Source: Hyphomicrobiales bacterium
GTDB taxonomy: Bacteria; Pseudomonadota; Alphaproteobacteria; Rhizobiales; Beijerinckiaceae
Assembly (NCBI GenBank): GCA_025363375.1
Contig: JANYDZ010000420.1
Coordinates: 1-5,887, forward strand
DNA: 5,887 bases
Direction: 5' to 3'
The notes beneath the pieces are model-generated. The model had not been told where the DNA came from and did not search any database. It worked only from the letters and a program-made list of their open reading frames with translations. Position 1 is the first letter of the stretch, and each line of letters starts with the position of its first letter. Position numbers and translations under genes: made by a program. Positions 1 through 5,431 of the stretch are shown here, piece after piece.

Positions 1-165
1 GGCGCTGAATGTCTGAAACGTCGAGGCCGCCGCGCCCATGACCGCCGTCTGCGCGGAAGGAGCGCTCGTGGGGAACGAATAGGTGACGAACACCGGCCCC
101 GTGCGCTCGATGCCATTCCAGTAATCGCCGGAGAGAAGCGCGGTGTAGTCGGTGACGACGGGCAT
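1..165 (-). CDS. Serralysin-like (M10 / RTX-type) secreted protein, N-terminal fragment
   Basis: An open frame reads leftward from ATG at 165-163 and leaves the window at base 1, giving 55 residues with no stop. The protein starts MPVVTDYTALLSG and continues with a YWNGIE segment and a VFVTYSFPTSAP segment. From family knowledge, this opening (a short polar start, then an xYWNGIE block, then xVTYSFP) is typical of serralysin-like M10 metallopeptidases and related calcium-binding RTX proteins of alphaproteobacteria. The VTYSFP strand is the first strand of the protease domain. No signal peptide is visible, which fits type I secretion through a C-terminal signal. The zinc motif and RTX repeats would lie outside the window, so activity cannot be judged. 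A GAGG just upstream of the ATG may serve as ribosome binding site. It is the last gene on the minus strand here and has an AT-rich promoter-like region upstream. The gene call is fairly sure; the family is less so. Confidence 0.62.
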   Translation of the reverse strand, partial: MPVVTDYTALLSGDYWNGIERTGPVFVTYSFPTSAPSAQTAVMGAAASTFQTFSA

Positions 166-250
166 AGACGGCCTCGGCCCTGCCGGGCGGCTGATCCTGC
201 GGGCCGTTCCCAGGCCAGGCGGACGCGATGAAACGCTGAAAACTATCGAT

Positions 251-279
251 TTTTAACAATTAATTTCAATTGATGTCAA
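251..279 (-). promoter_or_regulatory. Candidate sigma-70-type promoter for the serralysin-like gene
   Basis: On the minus strand there is a perfect TTGACA -35 box (plus-strand bases 274-279), a 17-base spacer, and TTAAAA as a weak -10 (bases 251-256). It points toward the gene starting at 165 and would give a leader of roughly 80 bases. It lies in the only strongly AT-rich stretch of the window. The -35 and spacing are good, but the -10 matches the consensus at only three positions, so the call is tentative. Confidence 0.4.
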
Positions 280-286
280 TTAATTT
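257..286. repeat. Three 10-base tandem units, AT-rich, helically phased
   Basis: CAATT recurs at exactly 257, 267 and 277. The first and third units are identical (CAATTAATTT); the middle one is CAATTGATGT. The units contain short palindromes: AATTAATT at 258-265 and 278-285, and TCAATTGA at 266-273. The ten-base period puts the units on one face of the helix, as expected for an operator array or a bent-DNA element. The array overlaps the spacer and -35 box of the minus-strand promoter candidate, so a regulatory role for the gene at 1-165 is plausible but unproven. Confidence 0.6.
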
Positions 287-308
287 TAATATTGTCGGCA
301 TTCGCGCG

Positions 309-707
309 TCATTCGACGCTTTGGCCAAACCCGATATCGTGCCCGTCGATGTCTTGCGCGCCGAATTCGCGGCACCCGTAGGGCTGATCGCACAATCCGT
401 AGTCAATCCTGGCGCCGCGCCGCACGAATTCCTCATAGAGCGCCTCGACATTGTCCACCCAGAAATACACGTCCCAGAGACCTTCGGATATGGTCGAGCG
501 CGGCACGATCTGCCGCACGTCGGCGATTTCCTTGAGCATGACGCGTTTATCGTCGCGTTCGAGGATCGCGAAAGTCGGCGGATCGCCCCATATCTTCCCG
601 AAGGAAAACCCCATGGCGTCGCGGTAATACCGGGCGGCGGCCTTCACGTTGCGCACAAACAAAACCGGCGCGGAGCCTGTGAGTTTGGCCGGAATGGACG
701 GATTCAT
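309..707 (-). CDS. VOC family protein (glyoxalase/bleomycin-resistance fold)
   Basis: A 132-residue protein, the usual length for a single-chain VOC (vicinal oxygen chelate) protein made of two beta-alpha-beta-beta-beta modules. Module one covers about residues 13-60 and includes PVLFVRNV, a helix with ARYYRDAMGF, and the FGKIWGDPPTFAIL strand pair. Module two covers about 78-128 and includes WDVYFWVDN, YEEFVRRGA and the terminal DIDGHDIGFGQ. The last strand ends in GFGQ, not the glutamate-bearing strand of metal-dependent glyoxalases and dioxygenases. The first strand also lacks the usual histidine. This suggests a bleomycin-resistance-like, non-metal member that binds a ligand; the substrate cannot be told. 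The start is supported by an AGAGG about seven bases upstream on the minus strand. It is divergent from the cytochrome gene across an 83-base gap and followed by a TGA at 311-309. The opposite strand is open over most of this gene but encodes nothing recognisable. Confidence 0.88.
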   Translation of the reverse strand: MNPSIPAKLTGSAPVLFVRNVKAAARYYRDAMGFSFGKIWGDPPTFAILERDDKRVMLKEIADVRQIVPRSTISEGLWDVYFWVDNVEALYEEFVRRGARIDYGLCDQPYGCREFGAQDIDGHDIGFGQSVE

Positions 708-777
708 GAGCGCCTCTTTGCGCGCCCTGTTGCGGCGCCGTCGAAATGGTTTAATCTGACTTGCACTATAAACGACC

Positions 778-782
778 GGGAG
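778..782 (+). promoter_or_regulatory. Ribosome binding site setting the cytochrome start at 791
   Basis: GGGAG lies eight bases before ATG 791. The frame stays open upstream to a TTG at 761, but that start would place ten polar residues ahead of the signal peptide and put this purine-rich site inside the coding region. ATG 791 is therefore preferred. Confidence 0.65.
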
Positions 783-790
783 AACATCGC

Positions 791-1738
791 ATGAAGATTC
801 TCGCCAGCGCGTTCGCGCTCGCCATTCTGCCCACGCTCGCCATCCCCGCGCCTCCCGCGAATGCGCAGGACAAACCCACCTGGGCCTTCCCGGTCACCGA
901 CAAGGAACAACCCGACATCAAGCCAAACACAGCGCCGCGCAGCGCCGCTGGCAGCGCCAAATCCTACACCCGCGCGCAAGCCGACAATATGTTCGATATT
1001 CCCGACTGGTATCCGGAAATGTATCCAAAATTGCCGAAGATCGTCGCCAACGGCAACGCGCCGAACGTGCGCGCTTGCGGTTCCTGCCACCTGCCCGTCG
1101 GCGCCGGCCATGATGAAAGCGCCTATGTCGCCGCGCTGCCCGCCGCCTATTTCATTCGCCAGATGAACGATTACCGCAGCGGCGCCCGCAAGGGCTCCGG
1201 CACGATGCAGCAGATCGGCCAAGCCATCACCGACGCCGAAATCAAGGAAGCCGCCGATTATTTCGCCTCGCTGAAAGCGCCGAAATGGCACCGTGTCGTC
1301 GAGACCGACGCCGTGCCGAAGACCTACATCGGTCAGGGCAACAAGCGCCTCATTCATCCAGACGGCGGCACGGAGCCGATTGGCAACCGCATCATCACCG
1401 TGCCTGAAGACGAGGAGATCGTGCTTTACCGCGATCCCCGCAAGGGCTTTGTCTCCTACGTGCCCAAGGGCGCGCTGGCGAAAGGCGCGGAACTTGTCGC
1501 GGGCGTCCCCGGCAAGACGGTCAATTGCGCCATCTGTCACGGGCCCGACCTCAAGGGCGTCGCCGACATTCCGCCGATCGCCGGCCGCACCGCGACCTAC
1601 ACCGTTCGTCAGCTCTTCATGATGAAGTCGGGCGAGCGCGCGGGACCGCAGGCGGCGCTGATGAAACAGGTCGTGGCCAACCTTGGTCTCGACGACATGC
1701 TGAATATCGCCGCCTATACGGCTTCGCTCGATCCCTGA
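791..1738 (+). CDS. Exported diheme c-type cytochrome
   Basis: A 315-residue periplasmic electron carrier. Residues 1-25 form a signal peptide (MKIL start, hydrophobic core, ANA cleavage site before Q26). There are two heme c sites: CGSCH at 96-100 and CAICH at 246-250. Met139, in the GTMQQIG segment, and Met291, in the AALMKQVV segment, are likely distal ligands, making both domains class I-like. The two domains are joined by an insert of about 75 residues (roughly 165-240) carrying a GGTEPIG motif at 192-198 and a DPRKGFVSYVP segment. This insert recurs in alphaproteobacterial diheme cytochromes c and distinguishes the protein from simple cytochrome c4. The C-terminal helix ends IAAYTASL, standard for cytochrome c. 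It is the first of two exported heme proteins on this strand; a glycosyltransferase gene separates it from the second. The likely role is shuttling electrons between a periplasmic dehydrogenase and the terminal oxidase, but its partner is not shown by the sequence. No clear terminator follows. Confidence 0.93.
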   Translation: MKILASAFALAILPTLAIPAPPANAQDKPTWAFPVTDKEQPDIKPNTAPRSAAGSAKSYTRAQADNMFDIPDWYPEMYPKLPKIVANGNAPNVRACGSCHLPVGAGHDESAYVAALPAAYFIRQMNDYRSGARKGSGTMQQIGQAITDAEIKEAADYFASLKAPKWHRVVETDAVPKTYIGQGNKRLIHPDGGTEPIGNRIITVPEDEEIVLYRDPRKGFVSYVPKGALAKGAELVAGVPGKTVNCAICHGPDLKGVADIPPIAGRTATYTVRQLFMMKSGERAGPQAALMKQVVANLGLDDMLNIAAYTASLDP

Positions 1739-1800
1739 GCGGCTTGACCCGGCGCACTGCGCTGTATTTGCGGGGTTGGCGCGGCCTCGAACCCGCGCGG

Positions 1801-1835
1801 GCGTTGCAGCGTTGCTGAAGGACCTGACGCAACGC
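1801..1835. repeat. Direct and inverted GCGTTGC repeats forming a hairpin
   Basis: GCGTTGC occurs at 1801-1807 and again at 1809-1815. Its reverse complement GCAACGC is at 1829-1835. The second copy and the inverted copy can pair as a seven-base stem with a 13-base loop. No T-run follows, so this is not a convincing intrinsic terminator. It sits between the cytochrome stop and the promoter candidate of the glycosyltransferase gene, where it could be an operator or an mRNA 3' stabilising hairpin. Its function is unknown. Confidence 0.4.
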
Positions 1836-1841
1836 AACCAG

Positions 1842-1867
1842 TTGGCAATCTTCTCGTGAGATACAAT
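1842..1867 (+). promoter_or_regulatory. Weak promoter candidate for the glycosyltransferase gene
   Basis: TACAAT at 1862-1867 matches a -10 box at five of six positions. The best upstream -35 is TTGGCA at 1842-1847, but the spacer is only 14 bases, shorter than normal. Transcription would begin near 1874, leaving a leader of about 28 bases before ATG 1902 and only about 10 before the alternative GTG 1884. The short spacer keeps confidence low. Confidence 0.25.
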
Positions 1868-1901
1868 CAGCCATTGCAGGCCTGTGGCCGACAGGTTGGA
1901 T

Positions 1902-3110
1902 ATGCGGGTCATCATTATCGCCGACTACGCAATCGCGGAGGGAGGAGCCCCGCAGGTCGCGATTGCCTCGGCTCTGGGCCTCGCGTCGCTTGGCCATGAC
2001 GTCGTCTATATTCACGGGATCGGGCGCGAAGGCGACGCCAGCCTTGACGCCCATCCAAAAATCACACGCGTCGCCCTTGGCGGCAAGGATATCTGGAGCA
2101 AAAGTCCGCTGGCTGCGGCCAGGGACGGAATCTGGAACAGCGAACCGCTGGCCGAGCTTGAAAAGCTCTTGGCGCAATACGCCGGGCCGGACGCGGTGGC
2201 GCATGTCCACCAATGGACAAAATACTTCTCGCCCAGCCTGTTCTCCGCGATCCGCAAATCCGGCCTGCCGCTGGTGGTTTCGCTGCACGATTACTTCCTC
2301 GTCTGCCCGACAGGGCTGATGTACCGCTTCGACAAACGCGAGCCCTGCGGACTTGCGCCCCTCTCGCGCCAATGCCTGACGGCGCCCTGCGATCCAAGGT
2401 CGTCGCTGCACAAGGCGGTCCGCGTCATGCGCGCCCTCGCCGCGAACCGCGCCATGCGGGATTTTCGCTATTCGGCAATTCATGTTTCCGAAATCGGTCG
2501 CAAAACAATAGGTCATCTGCTGTCGCGGGAGGCGAGGCAGTTCGTCCTGGAAAATCCGATTGAATGCGTGGACCAGGGGCTTCGAACCACCGGCCAGGAT
2601 TTGAAGATCGTCTATTGCGGACGATTAACCGAAGAGAAGGGCGCCGACCTCGTGGCGCGCGCGGCGCTCGCCGCGCAATTGCCAAGCCTTTTCATCGGCG
2701 AGGGTCCGTTGCGCGAAAAAATTCTTGAGATTGATCCAACGGCGGAAATCACCGGCTGGCTCGAGAGGGCGGCTGTGCGCGGGCGCATTGCCCGCGACGC
2801 TCTCGCCGTGGCGGCGCCCTCCCGCTGGCCCGAGACCGGCCCGATGGTGATAGCTGAAGCGATGTCCTGCGGCGCGCCCGTGATTGTCTCGACGCGCGCC
2901 GGCGCGGCCGGACGGGTCGAACATGGCGTCAACGGATACGTTGTGGCCCCCCGGGTCGAAGAGCTCGCCGATCACATGCGCAAACTGAAGGATAAAAAAA
3001 CCGCCGCTGAAATCGGCGCCAACGCCTACGCGAGTTTCTGGCAAAGCCCGCCGTCGCCGCAAGCTCACGCAAAGGCGCTGGTCGAAATCTACCGTCGAAC
3101 GATTTCGTAA
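1902..3110 (+). CDS. Glycosyltransferase family 4 (GT-B fold)
   Basis: A 402-residue cytoplasmic or membrane-associated enzyme expected to move a sugar from a nucleotide-sugar donor to a glycan or lipid acceptor with retention. The N-terminal Rossmann half opens MRVIIIADYAIAEGGAPQ, with the glycine pair at 14-15 that contacts the donor/acceptor cleft. It continues to SLHDYFLVCPTG near 127-138. The C-terminal donor-binding half begins around 234 and contains YCGRLTEEKG (238-247, with the Arg and Lys that usually bind the diphosphate) and a GEGP turn at 266-269. It also holds the EX7E signature Glu311-Glu319 within PETGPMVIAEAM, then CGAPVI and HGVNGYVV. Cysteines at 135, 149, 158 and 163 cluster after the HDYF motif. 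The start is ambiguous: GTG 1884 would add six residues, but ATG 1902 begins directly at the first beta strand and fits the promoter candidate. No transmembrane segment is evident. The acceptor cannot be predicted, and no other polysaccharide genes are nearby. Confidence 0.88.
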   Translation: MRVIIIADYAIAEGGAPQVAIASALGLASLGHDVVYIHGIGREGDASLDAHPKITRVALGGKDIWSKSPLAAARDGIWNSEPLAELEKLLAQYAGPDAVAHVHQWTKYFSPSLFSAIRKSGLPLVVSLHDYFLVCPTGLMYRFDKREPCGLAPLSRQCLTAPCDPRSSLHKAVRVMRALAANRAMRDFRYSAIHVSEIGRKTIGHLLSREARQFVLENPIECVDQGLRTTGQDLKIVYCGRLTEEKGADLVARAALAAQLPSLFIGEGPLREKILEIDPTAEITGWLERAAVRGRIARDALAVAAPSRWPETGPMVIAEAMSCGAPVIVSTRAGAAGRVEHGVNGYVVAPRVEELADHMRKLKDKKTAAEIGANAYASFWQSPPSPQAHAKALVEIYRRTIS

Positions 3111-3180
3111 CCCGCGTTTGCCTTTCGCCGCCGTCCATGCATGATCGCCTCAAGCCGCGCCCGGATGCGCGCCATTCGCG

Positions 3181-3186
3181 AGGAGG
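3181..3186 (+). promoter_or_regulatory. Perfect Shine-Dalgarno selecting a GTG start at 3192
   Basis: AGGAGG stands five bases before GTG 3192. Starting there gives a classic signal peptide (SLKRILFSG then an alanine-rich core). The in-frame ATG at 3141 would add 17 mostly charged residues ahead of it and has no comparable ribosome binding site. The GTG is therefore taken as the true start. Confidence 0.85.
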
Positions 3187-3191
3187 ATTGC

Positions 3192-5375
3192 GTGAGCCTC
3201 AAACGTATTTTGTTTTCCGGCGTCGCCGCCGCCGCTTTCGCCGCGACGGCGTTCACAACATCGATCGAGGTTCGCGCGCAAGCCGCCGATCCCGCCATCA
3301 AAATTACAGCCGACGCGCTTGGCGGCGTCGTCATGGGACCGCGTGGTCCCGAAGCCGGCGTCTGGGTGATCGCCGAGACCAGGGATCTGCCGAGCAAGAT
3401 GGCCAAGATGGTCGTTACCGACGACGCAGGCCGTTACCTGCTGCCGGAGCTTCCCAAGGCGAAATACAAGGTGTGGGTGCGCGGCTATGGCCTCGTTGAT
3501 TCCGCCAAGGTGGACGCCGAACCCGGCAAGGCGCTGAATCTCGCCGCCACGTCCGCGCCGAACGACAAGGCCGCCGCCGAATATTATCCGGCGCTCTACT
3601 GGTATTCGATGCTCACCGTGCCGGACAAAAGCCTGTTCCCGGGAACGGGACCACAAGGCAACGGCATGCCCGTGGCGCTGCGCTCGCAGGGCATGTGGCT
3701 CGACATCGTCAAGACCGACGGCTGCTACACGTGCCACCAACTCGGCAACAAGGCGACGCGTGAAATCTCGAAGGAGCTTGGCGAGTTCAAGACCTCCGCC
3801 GACGCCTGGGAGCGCCGCATTCAGTCGGGTCAGGCGATGACGCAGATGGCCGCCGCCATTGGCCGCATCGATCCGCCGCGCGCCTACAAACATTTCGCCG
3901 ATTGGACGGACCGCATCGCTAAGGGCGAATTGCCGTCCACCAAACCTCAGCGCCCCTCGGGCGTCGAGCGCAATGTCGTAATCACCTCGTGGGACTGGGC
4001 GGAGCCAACGGTCTATCTGCACGACCTCATCTCGACCGACAAGCGCAATCCCACCGTCAACGCCAACGGCAAGGTCTATGGTTCGCCTGAGGAGAGCACG
4101 GATTTCGCGCCGATCTTCGATCCGAAGACCCACACGCGCTCGTCCTTCCACATGAGCGTGCGCGATCCCAAAATGCCGTCGTCGAAGGAAAATCCGATGG
4201 CGCCATCGGTTTTCTGGGGCGAGAAGCCAATCTGGGATTCTCAAGCAAGCATGCACAATCCCATGTTCGATGAGAAGGGACGCGTCTGGTACACATCGCG
4301 CGTTGGCCCGCCGGAGAATCCGGACTGGTGCAAGAAGGGTTCGAACCATCCCTCCGCAAAAGCCTTCCCGATCGACAGCGCGGGCCGCCATCTCGCGATG
4401 TTCGATCCCGCAACAGGCAAAACGACGCTGATACGCACCTGTTTCCCCACCCACCATCTTGTGTTTGGCGAAGATTCCAACAACACCTTGTGGACCAGCT
4501 CAGGCGGCCCGGCGAGCGGCGTCATCGGCTGGTTCGACCGCAAGATTTTTGAGGAGACCGGCGACGAACAAAAGGCGCAGGGCTGGACCGCCGTGGTGCT
4601 CGACACCAGCGGCGACGGCAAGCGCGGCGAATATACCGAACCCGGACAGCCGACCGATCCGGCAAAAGACCGCCGCCTGCAACTCGCGCTGTATGGCGTC
4701 GGCGCCAATCCGAAGGATGGCAGCGTCTGGGGCTCCGTGCTGGGCTTTCCCGGCTGGATTATCCGCATGGAGCGCGGCTCGAACCCGCCGGAAACCGCGC
4801 TCTCGGAAATCTACGAAGTGCCGTGGAACGACCAGCGCGTCGCCGTCAACGGCTATTCGCCGCGCGGCTTCGACATCGACCGCAACGGCGTCGCCTGGGT
4901 GCCGCTGGCGAGCGGCCACATGGCGAGCTTCGACCGCAGCAAATGCCGCGCGCCGCTGAACGGCCCCAACGCCACCGGCAGGCATTGTCCTGAAGGCTGG
5001 ACGCTGACCCCCTTTCCCGGCCCGCAATTGCAGGGCGTCGCCGACAGCGGCAGCGCGGAAGCCAGCTATTACACCTGGGTCGATCAGCGCGGCGTCTTCG
5101 GCCTCGGCGAGAACACGCCTTTCGCCACCGGCAACGCCGGCGAATCCATCATGGCGCTGAAGGACGGCAAGTGGGTCAACATGATCGTGCCCTACCCGCA
5201 AGGCTTCTACGCCAAGGGCATGGACGCGCGTATCGACGACCCCAACGCCGGCTGGAAAGGCAAGGGCCTGTGGACGACCCACGGCACCCGCGCCAGTTTT
5301 CATGGCGAGGGCGGCAAGGGCGTGCTCCCTCAGGTGGTGAAATTCCAGTTGCGGCCCGATCCGCTGGCGAATTGA
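3192..5375 (+). CDS. Exported Ig-like / heme c / beta-propeller fusion protein, function unknown
   Basis: A 727-residue secreted protein from GTG 3192. Residues 1 to about 29 or 31 are a signal peptide (cleavage after VRA or AQA). Residues about 38-118 form a carboxypeptidase-regulatory-like Ig-type domain (GVVMGPRGPEAGVWV, then TDDAGRYLLPELP and YKVWVRGYG). A single heme c site, CYTCH, is at 178-182; Met216 or Met219 in a downstream helix could be the sixth ligand. From about 260 to the end the sequence resembles a streptogramin-lyase (Vgb)-like beta-propeller, with recurring Asp/Gly-Trp blade signatures: DEKGRVW (360-366), DSNNTLW (428-434), DGSVWGS (509-515), DRNGVAW (563-569), DQRGVFGLG (631-639) and GLWTTHG (692-698). 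An acidic DTSGDGKRGE loop at 471-480 resembles a calcium loop. Cysteines 380, 417, 585 and 599 could form two disulfides. Proteins of this shape are usually annotated only as carboxypeptidase regulatory-like domain proteins. A periplasmic oxidoreductase or lyase fed by the upstream diheme cytochrome is an inference; the substrate is unknown. An intrinsic terminator follows the TGA. Confidence 0.85.
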   Translation: MSLKRILFSGVAAAAFAATAFTTSIEVRAQAADPAIKITADALGGVVMGPRGPEAGVWVIAETRDLPSKMAKMVVTDDAGRYLLPELPKAKYKVWVRGYGLVDSAKVDAEPGKALNLAATSAPNDKAAAEYYPALYWYSMLTVPDKSLFPGTGPQGNGMPVALRSQGMWLDIVKTDGCYTCHQLGNKATREISKELGEFKTSADAWERRIQSGQAMTQMAAAIGRIDPPRAYKHFADWTDRIAKGELPSTKPQRPSGVERNVVITSWDWAEPTVYLHDLISTDKRNPTVNANGKVYGSPEESTDFAPIFDPKTHTRSSFHMSVRDPKMPSSKENPMAPSVFWGEKPIWDSQASMHNPMFDEKGRVWYTSRVGPPENPDWCKKGSNHPSAKAFPIDSAGRHLAMFDPATGKTTLIRTCFPTHHLVFGEDSNNTLWTSSGGPASGVIGWFDRKIFEETGDEQKAQGWTAVVLDTSGDGKRGEYTEPGQPTDPAKDRRLQLALYGVGANPKDGSVWGSVLGFPGWIIRMERGSNPPETALSEIYEVPWNDQRVAVNGYSPRGFDIDRNGVAWVPLASGHMASFDRSKCRAPLNGPNATGRHCPEGWTLTPFPGPQLQGVADSGSAEASYYTWVDQRGVFGLGENTPFATGNAGESIMALKDGKWVNMIVPYPQGFYAKGMDARIDDPNAGWKGKGLWTTHGTRASFHGEGGKGVLPQVVKFQLRPDPLAN

Positions 5376-5397
5376 TTCTTCGCCGACGGCGTACGGG

Positions 5398-5427
5398 CGC
5401 GGCTTCGAAAGGGGCCGCGTTCTGTTT
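5398..5427 (+). terminator. Intrinsic terminator after the heme/propeller gene
   Basis: A GC-rich stem pairs 5398-5406 with 5411-5419: six Watson-Crick pairs (CGCGGC with GCCGCG), two U-G wobbles and a closing C-G pair. It is capped by a GAAA tetraloop at 5407-5410. A T-rich tail, TTCTGTTT, follows at 5420-5427. It begins 22 bases after the stop at 5375, the expected place. The tail is interrupted by C and G, so efficiency is uncertain. It lies between two convergent genes, but no T-run is seen on the minus side, so it appears to serve the plus strand only. Confidence 0.68.
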
Positions 5428-5431
5428 GCGC

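Noticed and set aside
741..790. TATAAA at 767-772 as a -10 box, and TTGCA at 761-765 as a sigma-54 element, for the cytochrome gene
   Set aside because: TATAAA would start transcription at or after the ribosome binding site and has no -35 partner. The sigma-54 reading lacks the upstream GG at the required spacing.
270..794. Plus-strand frame of 174 codons opposite the VOC gene
   Set aside because: The minus-strand VOC protein has a full recognisable fold and a good ribosome binding site; the plus-strand frame has none and overlaps the cytochrome start.
1779..1801. T-loop-like GGTTCGAGGCC on the minus strand with flanking complementary bases, suggesting a tRNA or tRNA-derived att remnant
   Set aside because: No acceptor stem, anticodon arm or D-arm could be assembled around it, and no integrase or second copy is present. 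It is probably a chance hairpin in GC-rich DNA.
704..1915. Long minus-strand open frame (about 400 codons) opposite the diheme cytochrome gene
   Set aside because: It has no recognisable domain, is rich in Arg/Gly/Ala as expected for the antisense of a high-GC3 gene, and lies opposite a clear cytochrome with two heme motifs.
2994..3000. Run of seven A residues in the glycosyltransferase gene as a slippery or phase-variable site
   Set aside because: It is a single short run read in frame as Asp-Lys-Lys-Thr, with the protein continuing normally to its expected end. There is no alternative frame product of interest.
5381..5391. CGCC-GAC-GGCG hairpin as a terminator for the minus-strand YaiI/YqxD gene
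   Set aside because: The stem is only four pairs with a three-base loop, and no T-run follows on the minus strand.
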